From: Pyrenophora tritici-repentis
Taxonomy: Eukaryota; Ascomycota; Dothideomycetes; Pleosporales; Pleosporaceae
DNA length: 64,000 bases
Reading direction: 5' to 3'
Assembly (NCBI RefSeq): GCF_003171515.1
Contig: NC_089394.1
Coordinates: forward strand, 1,302,001-1,366,000
Shown: piece after piece, positions 22,795-33,700 of the stretch
Position numbering within the stretch: the stretch's first letter is position 1
How the letters are laid out: each line of letters starts with the position of its first letter
Notes under the pieces: model-generated
What the model was told of the DNA's origin: nothing
Seen by the model: the letters and a program-made list of their open reading frames with translations, nothing else
Databases searched by the model: none
Made by a program: the position numbers and the translations under genes

Positions 22795-23989
22795 GTTTAT
22801 AAAAGATACTTGACTTTTCACTACCCCAGGAGCATTGAAACTCCACCTAGATAGATAATATTGCTTCCATCGGATGAAAATAATTGGATTAGGGAGTTTG
22901 AGTTCGTTATAGGATTCATAGTGAATGTGATTGCTATTGCGGTGGAAATCCCGCAGTGATATTGATAGAGGTGTCGTTTCTAAGGTTATTGCGAATACGG
23001 CAATGCCGAGCCCGAGGAGTGAGTATTAGTGAGAGACTCAAGGAATTCAATCAATATATATTGTGATCTTGATTAGCATTTTGTTCCGGAGTTTGGCGAG
23101 GCGGAGAGAATGGGGAAATAAGAGGACGGTGTTCAAAGGGTAGTCTTACGATACACATGATTGCAAGATCTAGCAACTTAATGGACTAAATGTTGAGTTG
23201 ACGGTTAGACGCTTTATAATTGCAAATGCTAATACTAAGTATGTGAATTAGTTGGTTTACATTAAAAGAATCAGTGAGCACGCTGTAGGAAACTATCACT
23301 ACATATTATTAACACTCCTATCTCTTGACATGGCAGTAATCCCAAAATCAACCATTTAGAACAAGATTAGTTGTAAATGTTTAACTTACACTCTTATAGT
23401 TTTTGGGGGAGTATTAATGCTCACTCTTCACAGCTCGTACCTCTAAATGGAAGCAGGACCGCAGCTCGTAGAGAGCCCTTAGCCGGCACATTATAAAGGT
23501 TCAAAGCAGAGATGAATAATTATCTATATTGTCTAGTGACACTCGATATTGGAGAAAATAAAGTGATCCAAATTGCCTATTAGGGTTAAAAACAGCATTG
23601 AAGGTGCCTTTATCATAGACTATTATGGAATCTCAGAATCAGTACTTCAAGAACATTAAAATCGGAGTTCTTAGGCTTTCTAAAGTATTTCTGGGCATGC
23701 CGTTACGTGATCTAGTAATGGAGAAGAGTACATATAAGTAAGACTAGAGCCATATGCCACATACGACCATAGGACACTGAAAGCTAGGCTTCCCGTCCGC
23801 TCAGCCATATATAAGCAGTGTACCGGCGGATTAGTAGTTAGGTGGGTGACCACTAGCGAATCCCCGCTGTTGTATGTTTTTGACTTTTCTTTTTGCTCCA
23901 CCTTTTTACACACTACGAAGCCTTCTTGTAGCATCACACCTTATTATTATTGTAACTAACTCTAACATGTTTTATAAGCGAGTCGGTCA
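22795..23989. other. AT-rich stretch without genes
   Basis: Noticeably AT-rich with no open frame of interest and no recognisable transposon coding remnant. It could be repeat sequence decayed beyond recognition, but no family can be named. Confidence 0.5.
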
Positions 23990-24189
23990 TAACGTGTCTG
24001 TGCGCGTGATGCCCATAATCGCGTGCCGCACACCCCACCAATATCGCGACGACGGCAAAGTTGAGGCTGTGCAGCCACGTACAATAACTATTATCGCGAG
24101 ATTTTCCGGTGTATTGATCTATAGACGTAGCTCTACAACTTTGTCTATCTATATTTTGCCGGAGTATTGACGGCCCGGCCGCGTCGGGT

Positions 24190-24775
24190 GGTTGTTGGTG
24201 GGGGAGCCGGTGCAGCCACCTCAGCCAGAGTGCCACCGCCAGCACCACCCACGCGTCGTTTTTTTGGCTGTTGCTTTGCAGCGGGCTTTGAAGCCTTACG
24301 CTTGCCCGATTGGGTTGTTGTATAGCCTTTGCAGCGTCGCGATCGCGTCGTTTGGCGTCAAGTTCGGCAGCCTTTACAGCCTTGCAGAGATGTCAACAAG
24401 CAAGTCAAGCTGGCTTGATTCTTATCGATTGCAGATCACAGACCATTCTCTGGGACGTGCACTGTGCACGAGCCTCTATATTGTCTGTGATCTGCAATCG
24501 ATAAGAATCAAGCCAGCTTGACTTGCTTGTTGACATCTCTGCAGCCTTGGCTTCATCCCGCACCTTCTTTGCCTCCTCACGCGCCGCCCGCGCTGCCTCT
24601 TTGATCTTAAGTTGATAGATCCTGTTGTTCTCCTTTGCCTCTTTCAACTCTATCTTATCAAGTAGCTCTTTCTCCTTCTCCTTCTCCTTCACTAGCTGCC
24701 TGAAGCGGGCCTCTCGAAGCTTGCACGGCGACCACCAAACTGCCCCTGAATGGAACGCTTTTCGCTGCTGTAGAT
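24190..24775 (-). pseudogene. Detached C-terminal tail of pogo 1 transposase
   Basis: Minus-strand frame offset from the transposase frame. It reads AFHSGAVWWSPCKLREARFR, then a highly charged Lys/Glu/Ala coiled coil, and continues beyond the MITE (after removing the MITE and one 8-bp duplication) as further Ala/Lys/Arg-rich sequence. Fungal pogo transposases normally end this way, so this is the original C-terminus cut off by a frameshift and a later insertion. Confidence 0.7.
24385..24541. mobile_element. Palindromic hAT-type MITE (157 bp)
   Basis: Perfect 59-bp inverted repeats (24385-24443 and 24483-24541) starting CAGAGATGTCAACAAGC, separated by only 39 bp, with an 8-bp duplication CAGCCTTG on both sides (24377-24384, 24542-24549). 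CAG ends plus 8-bp duplications are the hAT hallmark. It has no coding capacity. Removing it and one duplication restores an open tail frame in the pogo element. Confidence 0.9.
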
Positions 24776-26155
24776 CTAGGGAGGTTCGTGCCGATTGCGG
24801 GGCTTCTGGTGAACGTGTAGCGCCGCGCGCAGTGCGTCCTTCTCGTACTCGGCGATCTCTTTGGCAGCCTGGAGGCGGAGGAGTATTTCTGAGAGGTTGT
24901 TGGCCGCAATAGAGCTCGGATCGTAGGCCTGATTAATGAGGTTCGTGATAGTAGCTCTACTCACGTTCACTAGTGGCGGCGGTGCTGTTAGTGTTGACTT
25001 TCGGAACTTTTTAAGTACTACTTCGGGATCTATAGGAGCTATCCCAGTGGCTTTAAATGCCTTCAACGCGTGCTTCTTAATGAAAGAGGAGTCCCAGGCA
25101 GGCTTGAAAAGACGGTAGAAGTCATCCTTCCTCACAGCTAAGAGACCGTGGCTCGCCTGGAGGTAGTGCTGCAAGCTGAGTGAGTACGCGGCTGCCAGAG
25201 GTTTGAACATTACCACATCGAGTGGCTGCAGCGTATGGGTACTATGGGGGGGTAGTATGAGTAACATAATATTGTGGGCGATCGCATAGTCAATAAACTC
25301 CATAGTAACGTGACTCCCATGGCCGTCAAGGATGAGTAAGCGTGTGTGATTGCCGGCCTTCTCCTTCGTATGGCGATCAAACACCTGTTCGAGCCATGCC
25401 AGGCCTACCTGATCATTGGTCCACCCTGAGGGACTTGAGGTAACGTAGACTGGATCGTCAATTGCGATATCATCAACCCATCTGGCGTACATGTTGCCCG
25501 AAGTAGCTTCGTATATAATCGCGGGCGGTAACGTACTCCCATCAGCACATATAGCAGCGATAACAGTGATCCAATCTCTGTTGCCGTCCTGTATCACTTT
25601 CTTAAAGCCCCCAGTCTCATATTTCTGCTTACTAAACACTCTCTTACTCCTCCCCGTCACTCCAATAAGGAATCCCTTCTCATCCATATTATATACATCC
25701 TGCGCCCGAATATGGTGCTGAGCCATTTTAGTAGATAGTAGATCAAAGTACGACTCGTACTTGTATACAGAATCAGCCCGGTGGCGATTGCGGTCCAAAC
25801 CAGTTGACCAACGTGATATAATCGCGTCGGGATGACGGTGAAAGAAGCGCGTCACCCAGCTTTGGGAGGTAGCCCTTCCGGCTATAGCACTAGCAAAGTT
25901 CTGGATCATAGTCCTCGTCGGTGGTAAGCCAGCCTCAGTAAGCTCGTCAATGTGCTCTAGAAGCTGTAGCTCCTGGTGTGGGTGAAGGAGTTGCTGATTA
26001 CGTGATTTGGCTTCATTTGAGCCCCGGATCTGTTGATGGCGTCGCGACAACGTAGAGCGATCAACACCAAAGCGGCGCGCAACCTCAGAGTATGTAAATT
26101 TATCTCCGGGATCACGCGATTCAATAGCTTCAATCGCAGCGTTGATACAACTCAT
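24776..26155 (-). CDS. pogo/Fot1-type transposase (C-terminal tail out of frame)
   Basis: 459 codons from the ATG at 26155; the frame extends further upstream into the inverted repeat but only with a GTG. Domain order is a Psq-type helix-turn-helix (about 10-50, FTYSEVARRFGVDRSTLSRR), a CENP-B-type helix-turn-helix (about 65-125, SWVTRFFHRHPD), and a DDE_1 catalytic domain. Its acidic residues lie in NMDEKG near 155, LILDGHGSH near 274 and LQPLDVVMF near 311. The frame stops at 24776, but a second frame resumes the family's usual tail (AVWWSP, REARFRQ, then a Lys/Glu-rich coiled coil) from about 24775 down to 24190. This shows a frameshift near the present stop and a MITE inside the coiled-coil part. 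The catalytic domain is intact; activity without the tail is uncertain. Confidence 0.9.
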   Translation of the reverse strand: MSCINAAIEAIESRDPGDKFTYSEVARRFGVDRSTLSRRHQQIRGSNEAKSRNQQLLHPHQELQLLEHIDELTEAGLPPTRTMIQNFASAIAGRATSQSWVTRFFHRHPDAIISRWSTGLDRNRHRADSVYKYESYFDLLSTKMAQHHIRAQDVYNMDEKGFLIGVTGRSKRVFSKQKYETGGFKKVIQDGNRDWITVIAAICADGSTLPPAIIYEATSGNMYARWVDDIAIDDPVYVTSSPSGWTNDQVGLAWLEQVFDRHTKEKAGNHTRLLILDGHGSHVTMEFIDYAIAHNIMLLILPPHSTHTLQPLDVVMFKPLAAAYSLSLQHYLQASHGLLAVRKDDFYRLFKPAWDSSFIKKHALKAFKATGIAPIDPEVVLKKFRKSTLTAPPPLVNVSRATITNLINQAYDPSSIAANNLSEILLRLQAAKEIAEYEKDALRAALHVHQKPRNRHEPP

Positions 26156-26257
26156 GGTTGTGGAGTTATGGGTGGTTGAAGTGGTAAGGGTGGATTGGTG
26201 TTGATGTTGCGGGGTGTGCGGCACGCGATTATGGGCATCACGCGCACAGACACGTTA

Positions 26258-26688
26258 AAACACGTTACCTATATTTGTCTACTAGTAACTAATGACAATA
26301 TTGAATTAGACTGCGTGCGGTGGTTGCTCATAATGAGAAGTTTCGCAGGTCCCGGATGTTGCCATCTAGGGTCATTGCCTATGTGTGTGTCGCTCAATAC
26401 GGATGTCTGGTTGGAATTGTGGGATTCCCTCTCTTTTTGGTCTTTTCAGACTTGTATGTAAGTGATATCAATGCTTAGCAGCAGGTTTCTACAACGCAGT
26501 ATTGTTGTAGTTAACAGCAATATAAAAAAGCAGTTAAAGCGTTATCCCAATACCTTATACTCAGTAAGTTACAGTTTTCACTCAGTGAATGTGCGTGGAC
26601 AGGGCAGCTTTCAGACTTGTATATGATTTGCGCGCCCTGTTACCTTAGACCGCGAAAATTTAGACTAGTGAGACGCTAAATAATAGCC
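26258..26688. other. Short non-coding gap between pogo 1 and Copia B
   Basis: About 430 bp with no gene. It ends with GATTG (26689-26693), the left copy of the Copia B target duplication. Confidence 0.5.
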
Positions 26689-26693
26689 GATTG

Positions 26694-26930
26694 TATTGGA
26701 ACAAGGTCTCCTCTGGTGGTATGACTACCATAGGGAACCGAGTAGAGGTATGTTAGGTCACCACGTATTGGATTGAACTACACTAAGAGCTGTTGTTCTG
26801 TCTTCTTATTATCATGATGATCTGGGGATTTACATGACAGATCATCATTCCGCGTCGGTCCTTCTGCTCGGGCTTACTTCCACGAGCCTCATCCCCGCCG
26901 ACCTGGACTGAACCTTACATCTTCTCAACA
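26694..26930 (-). repeat. 3' LTR of Copia B
   Basis: On the minus strand it reads TGTTGAGAAG...CCAATA, matching the right LTR. The left border is exact to about one base. Confidence 0.93.
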
Positions 26931-26936
26931 CTCCCC

Positions 26937-28056
26937 TCAGGGCAGGTCCGGTCTAAGGACAACTCCTAATTGGTTCTTGAATTTCTCGAATGCGACTCGC
27001 TGCAACGGCTTTGTCATTCCATCAGCCACCATATCTACAGTTGGCACGTAGGCCACGTCGAGTTTACCTTGTTCTGCTAGGTCTCTGATAAAATGATAAC
27101 AGACGTCGATGTGCTTTGATCTTTCGTGAAGGTGAGGGTTCTTTGTAAGTGCAATGGCACCCTGGTTATCTCCTAGCATCTGGACCTTGTTGGTGTCTTT
27201 TCCAATGTACTTTGGGAACCCAAGATCTCTGAACATTTGAGCAATCCACTGGCCTTGCTTACAGCATGTTGATAGTGCGATGTATTCAGATTCGCAGCTT
27301 GACGTTGCAACAGACCGTTGCTTCTTGCTAGACCATGATATTGGACCTCCGTAGAACATTGCAGTGCTCCCTGAAACGCTCTTTCGGTCTACCATGTCGC
27401 TTGCCCAGTCAGCATCAGAGTAGATGACAAATTGCGAGTGTACTCCCCCTGGTCCGTAGCGTAGCTTCATTGTTACTGTCGACCTTAGATATCGTAGCAG
27501 GTTCTTCAACGCATGGCCATGATGTTCTGCTGGATCGCTCATGTATTGGCTTAGCTTTCCGAGGGTGAATGCAATGTCTGGGCGTGTAAGAACCATAGCA
27601 AACATAAGGCTCCCTATCACTTGCTGGTATTCAGTGATGTCGATTCGGGTGTCGTTGTTAGTGGCTGGCCTAAATGACGTGTAATCTGCGGATGGAATCT
27701 TCTTGTCTCTGTGTTGTTTGCTAGACATTCCAAACTTGTCAAGTACTGCGTGTATGTACTGTTCTTGATCGAGGTAGATTGTGCGGCGCTTTCTGTCTCG
27801 CGTAACTCGTACTCCAAGGATCTTATGAATCTCCCCTAGGTTCTTGGTGTTGAATCTTCCAGAAAGCTTCTTGTAGAACCAATCAATTTGAGCTCGATCT
27901 TTTGCGGCAACAGCAATGTCGTCAACGTAGACGAGGATACGGAGTTGTTTTTCTTCGTGGATAAACATGCACGGGTCGGCAAGGCTTTGCACGAATCCCC
28001 ATGCCAGAAGTTCTTTCTTTATTAACAAGTTCCAGTCACGAGCAGCTTGTTTGAGT
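26937..28056 (-). pseudogene. Copia B reverse transcriptase C-part and RNase H
   Basis: Open frame from the hAT insertion site (reading LKQAARDWN...) to the TGA at 26937-26939, which lies in the purine tract. It holds the catalytic YVDD in LRILVYVDDIAVA, the GSLMFAMVLTRPDI region, and Copia RNase H with SDADWASD, the SSCESEYIALS motif and the final KHIDVCYHFIRD. No stop interrupts this half. It is separated from its upstream half by the hAT element and cannot be expressed as part of the polyprotein unless the hAT is excised. Confidence 0.9.
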
Positions 28057-30787
28057 CAGTGATCGGAATGGTCTGGTCTGACTTGGTCTTGGTCTGGTCT
28101 AGACCGCCAAGACTTGGTCTGGTCTGGCGATTTTTTGAGACCGTGGTCGGACCGGTCTAGATGATCGGACCGGTCCGGCTATAAATAGGTCCACGTGACT
28201 AGATCTTAGACTAATCTAGCCAGAAAATTTAGCACAATATGAGTCATTAAGATCAAGGTAAGTCTTCTACTTACATAGAACAATCAAGTCCTTAACAACC
28301 TACTTATATACTATTGTTATGGAGCCTTCAACACCAACCTCACCGTCCCCATCGAATATTATAAGACTAGATTTAACGTCTCTTACTCCATCTCCTATCC
28401 CCACGTCATCACCCACCCCTATACTATCACCCACTCCTATTCAATATCACGAATCTCCAGATGAGTTCGTGCAGGGCGGTATCACGTACGTGAAACGTGC
28501 AATAATTGCAAGGAAGGATTTCCGTCAAGGTACATCACACATCTGGAAGTACGGACTCCAATACATTCGAGATAGCGATAAGAAAGAGGTGTATTACTGC
28601 CATGAGTGCAGGGTTGGGAAGAGCAAGCAAGAGTTGTTTGTCATCAATGGCACTTCTAGGATCCGGAATCACCTGGAACAGAAGCACCAGATTGATCCCC
28701 AGAGTGGCATCAAGCGAAAGGGTTCTGTACGGAAGTCTATAATCGACCAGCAAAAGGATGGGGCTGCTTCCAGCATCTTTTTCTGGAAGGAGTCAGTAGA
28801 GAAGTTTAAAGAGCTTCTAATTCGTTGGATTGTGTACTGCCATATCGCCTTCTTTCAATTAGAGAACCAGTACTTTCGTGAACTACTCCTCTTTTTAAAT
28901 CCGGCACTACTCAACCACCTCCCGAAGGCTGCGAAGACTATCCGAAGCTGGGTAATGAATGCATTCATATCGAAGAAGCAACAGCTTAGGGAGGACCTAC
29001 ACCATTCACGGAGTAGGATCTCTATCTCCTTTGATCTCTGGACTTCACCAAACCCTTACGCTATCCTAGGCGTCGTCGCTATGTGGATTGATACTACCGG
29101 CATGCGACGTGTTACCGCTTTAGGTATGCGACGTATATACGGCGAACATACTGGAGAGAATCTTGGATCGGTGGTCCTTGAATTGCTGGAAGAATACGAC
29201 ATTAGCGGAGATCAGATTGGATACTTTATGCTGGATAATGCCTCGGCAAATGATACCGCTGTTGAGTTTATACTCAAGGATCTCTGCCCATGGATGAAGT
29301 CAAAACAACGTCGTCATCGCCGGCTGCGTTGCTTGGGCCATGTCATCAACCTCTGTTGCCAGGCGTTCCTTATGGGGCGAAACTGTGAGAAGTATCTTGC
29401 GAAGCTGGAGAAGCATCATCAACGTGGCGACTATACGAAGGTGGAAGAGCTCTGGAAGAAGTTCGGATGTTTGGGTCGTCTTCACAACCTGGTGCGATAC
29501 ATCAGGCTTACTCCACAACGGCGTGAGGAGTTTGCTACAATTATTATCGGCGGAGATCTTTCGCAATTCGACGGGCTTGAGCTTATCCAGAACAACTCGA
29601 CCCGCTGGAACTCATGGTTTTATTCGATTACACGTGCATTAAATGTTCGAGAACGTTTAGAGCTCTTCTCGGCTCGTCATGTACCTGGAAAGGGCTCCGT
29701 AGGGATCGCGAACTTTAAGCTTGATGGACAGCACTGGTTTGAGCTTGAAAAGATTGAACTCGCTCTCAAAGACTTCTATGCTGCAACTTTGCTTTCTGAA
29801 GGTAAGAAGACGTCACTTGCGGACTGGTTTTCAACTTTGGACTGCCTTCTCCGGGAGATAAGCGAGACGAAGGATCACTACCACGACATCCACACTGAGG
29901 ACGATAACAACTTTACATGGAAGTACCTTCAAGGCTGCGCTGATGCTGCTTGGTTAAAGTGCGTTGAGTACTATAACAATCAGCAGCTGAATTGGCAAAA
30001 TCGATTCCCTGAAGATACTGACCTTCCACCGGCATATTATGCGGCTCAAATCCTTGATCCATATCGCAAGTGGGGATGGTTCAGGCAAGAGTGGGTTCTT
30101 CATGGCGACGAAGAGAAGAAGAGGTGGTTTGAAAACGCACAATTAGCGGTGAAGCATCTCTGGGAGACAGAGTATAAGGGAAGGTACCCTGTCGAGATGC
30201 TGCCACCACCAGCCAGGAAGGAGAGAGATCCTGACCCAGCATTTGATCGCCAGCGGGAACATAAGCGCATTCGAATAGACGCTCCAGTTTCTACAACTGA
30301 TTTGTATGAACAATACATCTCTACTGACCGGCTTCATAACGAAGAGGCAGGTTGCAATGAGGCTATTGCGTACTGGCTATCTCGCTACGACTCCCAACGA
30401 GATCTCGCTCGCTTCGCTCTAGACATGTTTGCGATCTCGCCTATGTCGGATGAATGCGAACGTCTTTTTAGTAGCGCGAAGCTTACTATCGTCGATCGCC
30501 GTGGTAGGCTGAAGGCAGATATTATAGAAGCGTGCGAGTGTCTCCGGGCCTGGTATGGAAAGCCCCAAGCTGAGGGGAACAGCGATATCGAGGATAGTGA
30601 GAACGAAGACGACTAGATTGACAGTCAGTAGTAAAACACATTTCCTCGGCTTCCTTCTTTGCTTCAGCCTCATTCTTGGCGGTCTTGTTGGTCGGACCGG
30701 TCTGGTCGGACCGGTCCTTATGTAAGCACCTGGTCTGGTCTGGTCTGTACCCTCAGACCAGACCAGACCAGACCATTCCGATCACTG
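28057..30787 (+). mobile_element. Complete hAT DNA transposon 1
   Basis: 2,731 bp bounded by inverted repeats beginning CAGTGATCGGAATGGTCTGG at both ends, with a perfect 8-bp target duplication GTTTGAGT (28049-28056, 30788-30795). Subterminal regions are full of repeated GGTCTGGTCTG and GGACCGGTC motifs in both orientations, likely transposase-binding sites. It carries one uninterrupted transposase gene. All parts needed for mobility are present, so it may be an active element. Confidence 0.96.
28319..30616 (+). CDS. hAT transposase
   Basis: 765 codons from ATG 28319, no intron or internal stop. It starts with a Ser/Thr/Pro-rich N-terminus. A BED-type zinc finger follows at about 95-135, with C-x2-C (YYCHECRVG) and H-x4-H (NHLEQKH). 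The catalytic core has SFDLWTSPN near 236 and YFMLDNASAND near 305, the two Asp-containing motifs of hAT enzymes, and a large insertion domain. The hAT C-terminal dimerisation domain lies at about 665-735 (FALDMFAISPMSDECERLFSSA, then DRRGRLKADIIEACECLRAW). The tail is acidic. It would bind the element ends, excise it through flanking hairpins and reinsert it with 8-bp duplications. Full length and completeness suggest a functional autonomous copy. Confidence 0.95.
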   Translation: MEPSTPTSPSPSNIIRLDLTSLTPSPIPTSSPTPILSPTPIQYHESPDEFVQGGITYVKRAIIARKDFRQGTSHIWKYGLQYIRDSDKKEVYYCHECRVGKSKQELFVINGTSRIRNHLEQKHQIDPQSGIKRKGSVRKSIIDQQKDGAASSIFFWKESVEKFKELLIRWIVYCHIAFFQLENQYFRELLLFLNPALLNHLPKAAKTIRSWVMNAFISKKQQLREDLHHSRSRISISFDLWTSPNPYAILGVVAMWIDTTGMRRVTALGMRRIYGEHTGENLGSVVLELLEEYDISGDQIGYFMLDNASANDTAVEFILKDLCPWMKSKQRRHRRLRCLGHVINLCCQAFLMGRNCEKYLAKLEKHHQRGDYTKVEELWKKFGCLGRLHNLVRYIRLTPQRREEFATIIIGGDLSQFDGLELIQNNSTRWNSWFYSITRALNVRERLELFSARHVPGKGSVGIANFKLDGQHWFELEKIELALKDFYAATLLSEGKKTSLADWFSTLDCLLREISETKDHYHDIHTEDDNNFTWKYLQGCADAAWLKCVEYYNNQQLNWQNRFPEDTDLPPAYYAAQILDPYRKWGWFRQEWVLHGDEEKKRWFENAQLAVKHLWETEYKGRYPVEMLPPPARKERDPDPAFDRQREHKRIRIDAPVSTTDLYEQYISTDRLHNEEAGCNEAIAYWLSRYDSQRDLARFALDMFAISPMSDECERLFSSAKLTIVDRRGRLKADIIEACECLRAWYGKPQAEGNSDIEDSENEDD

Positions 30788-30795
30788 GTTTGAGT

Positions 30796-33700
30796 CCATA
30801 TAGGCTGCGGAGAACTTTAAGGACGTATCCTTTCTTAACTTCTACTCCCTGGGGTTGCTTAAGAAAGATCTCTTCCTTCAAATGCGACTGTGAAAGCATT
30901 CTTGATGTCAAAGTGAAAACATTCTAGGTTTTCCGCTGCGACAGTGGCCATAAACAGACGTAAGGTGTCCATGCGAACTGTCGGGGCGAAAGTCTCGTTG
31001 TAGTCTGTTCCGTGTACTTGCGTAAAACCTCTTGCCACAAGGCGTGCCTTAAACCTCTCAACAGTCCCGTCGAGATTTGTTTTGACTGTAAAAACCCACT
31101 TTGAATCAACCATGTTCGCGTCTTTTGGCTTTGGAACTTCCTCCCAGGTTCGATTCTCCATTAACGCGATTATCTCTTCAAGTATTGCTGCTTTCCATTG
31201 CTTTCCATACTTTGGGTCGTTGATAGCTTGCTCGTGTGTCTGGGGATCTGGATTCCTGCGATCTCGGTTGCTGCAAAAGCCTTCTCAGATAGTCGTGTTT
31301 GCTCTTCTATAAGGCCAGCTTGGGCTAGCATAGCTTTAACGATCTTGCTAAATCTCTCGTCCTCAACAACCTCTTCGTTAGACCTCTTTCGTTTGGCTTG
31401 TCTGGTGAAGTATCGTGGAGCCTCCTCTTCTCGTACAGACTGGGTATACGGTTCTTCGGGTCCCTCTTCGTCCACAAGATTAGGAACCCGCTCATCAGAT
31501 GGTGCAGTAGGGGGAATAGTCGTTAGCTTCCCTGGTCTTCCTCTGTGACGCTTAACTGGTTCGGGAGTTAGCTCTGCCGACGACAGTTCTATTGGGTTCT
31601 CGGGAACTGGCTCCACTATTTCTGCAGGAGATGGTTCCATTGATTCGACAGGAGATGGTTCCATTAGTTCGACAGGAGATGGTTCCATTAGTTCGACAGG
31701 AGATGGTTCTATTGGTTCTGCAGGAGATAGTTCCATTGATTTGGCAGGAGGTGGTTCCATTGGTTCTGCAGGAGATGATTCCAGATCCTTCCTAGGTCTT
31801 CCTCTTGGTTTTCGGTCTGGCATCGTATTCTGCGTCCCTTGTGGTCCAGCTGGTATGTTTCGCAGTCGTAGTTCAACTTTTCCTCCAGGGGTGTATTCGT
31901 CCACTGATAATCGGCTTGTCCTTGAGGTGTATCCAAGCTCTGGCGAATAGAACTTGAACTGCTTGTTTGTTGTCTCAGAATATCCCATGAATACTCCAAC
32001 TCTGCCACGGTCCACGAGCTTGTCATGTCGTTGGTCTGCTGGAATCGTTTTGGGGTTGATGTAAGAATAGCATTTGCTCCCCCATACACGGATGTGGTCA
32101 ATGGATGGTTTCGTTCCTGTGAATGCCTCTTCAGGACTGACTTGCTTTCCATTGATCGTGGGTCCTGTGTTTGTGCGGTTTCGCAGGTATGCGTCTGCTT
32201 CGACAGCTTCATCCCAAAACTCAATTGGTAAACCAGCGTCTTTCAGCATTGCTCTCATATCAGCTTCAGCGATTTGGATGTTTCGCTCAGCTGGTCCATT
32301 CTGGTGTGAGGAAGCAATTGTTGTAGGCTGAATTTCCACGCCCTGTGTAACTCTCCATTCCTCGGCTTGCTGTAGAAGTTCTGGTGCGTTGTCAGTTCCA
32401 GCAGCTTTAACCTTTTCGCCAGTTTGATGTTCTACAAAGGTCTTCCAGATTTGGAGTTCCCTTTGTGCGTCTCCCTTTTTCTTCAGCGGGATAACCCAGT
32501 TTTTTCGCGTGTAACTGTCAATAATAAGGAGGAACCACCTGTTTCCTCGCAGAGATGTTGGAAAGGGTCCTGCAATGTCAAACTGTACTAAGGCTAGCTT
32601 CGTGGCCTTATGCTCTCTCAGCTGCTTAGGGATGCTGTTCTTCATTTTCGTCAGAGAACACACTTCGCAGATTTCTATCTTCTCTGGAACTTGAATCTTC
32701 TTCTGGAGAGTTGTAACTTCGTGGAGTTTAGCAATCTTTGCAGGTCCTAGGTGTGCGAAGCGTCTGTGATACAGCAAGTATCTCTCCTTTTCATTAACCT
32801 TAAGCTCGCTCTTAACTGGTGCATGGAGTTCCGTGCCTAGAAATGCTGTTTCTTGGTATCCATCGGCAATGTGTGACACTACGTAGAGGCCGTCGTCCAT
32901 AGTTGCTTCAATAATAACCTTCTTTCCTAGTTTGAAGTATAGTGCGTGTGAATTGAAACGACCCTTCAGGCTTGCTGCGCAAATTCTTCTTCCTGATAAC
33001 AAATTGACTCCAAGGTTAGGTACAAGCAGTACTTCTGACAGCCATGTCGACGATCCATCCTTACACACCACTTGAGCTTCTCCTTTCCAGTCCGCATATA
33101 ATTCTCCCCCTCCAACCCGAACGACTCTTCGTTTGATCTTAATCATTCGTCTAAATAATGAGGGTTGGTCAGACATGTGAGAGGATGCGCCAGTGTCGGC
33201 AGCCCAGGTAGATGGAGAGGCCTTACCGACGATGTCTTTTGAGAGACGGCATGTCTCAATTTCCTCGGGTTCGGAGTCTGAGGTCTCAGATAATTCATCT
33301 GACTCTGAATTGACTTCTTCGGCTCCATATGCTTTGCCAGTCCTTTTGTGGGAATTCCTTTGCTTAGGTGTCTTAACGAGCAGCTTAGATGATTTCTTAG
33401 CGTCGTATTCCTTAAGGAGCTTTCGAGCTCTCTCACGTCTTGGGCAGTCTCGTACGCCATGGGCTCCATCACAAAGGAAGCATTGGACCGTGAATTTGGC
33501 ACCAGATTCGGAGTCAGACGATAGTGGCGAGTTCTTATGATTTCGACGCCTGTAAGGCGGAACATACTTCTCCGTCTTTCGGAATGCTGGAAGAGCTTTT
33601 TCGTTGGCGTCTTGCTGGTCTCGAACCTCCTTCTCTTCCAGAAACTTAAGTTTCTGTTCAACCGTGAGGTTAAGTTGGGCGTTTAAGGTGTCAATCGTAG

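Larger units (their letters stand above)
23992..26255 (-). mobile_element. pogo/Fot1-type DNA transposon 1
   Basis: Terminal inverted repeats of 45 bp begin ACGTGTCTGTGCGCGTGATG at 23992-24036 and 26211-26255, flanked by the TA duplication expected of Tc1/mariner-pogo elements (23990-23991 and 26256-26257). It carries a pogo-type transposase on the minus strand and a nested 157-bp MITE at 24385-24541. The inverted repeats match over their full length, so the element is structurally complete, though the transposase tail is damaged. Confidence 0.94.

Noticed and set aside
31592..31770. CRISPR-like spaced repeat
   Set aside because: It is a contiguous coding tandem repeat without spacers, inside a eukaryotic retrotransposon.
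33143..33661. 172-codon minus-strand frame in Copia B
   Set aside because: It is an out-of-frame shadow; the zinc knuckle and protease are read in the neighbouring frame over the same bases.
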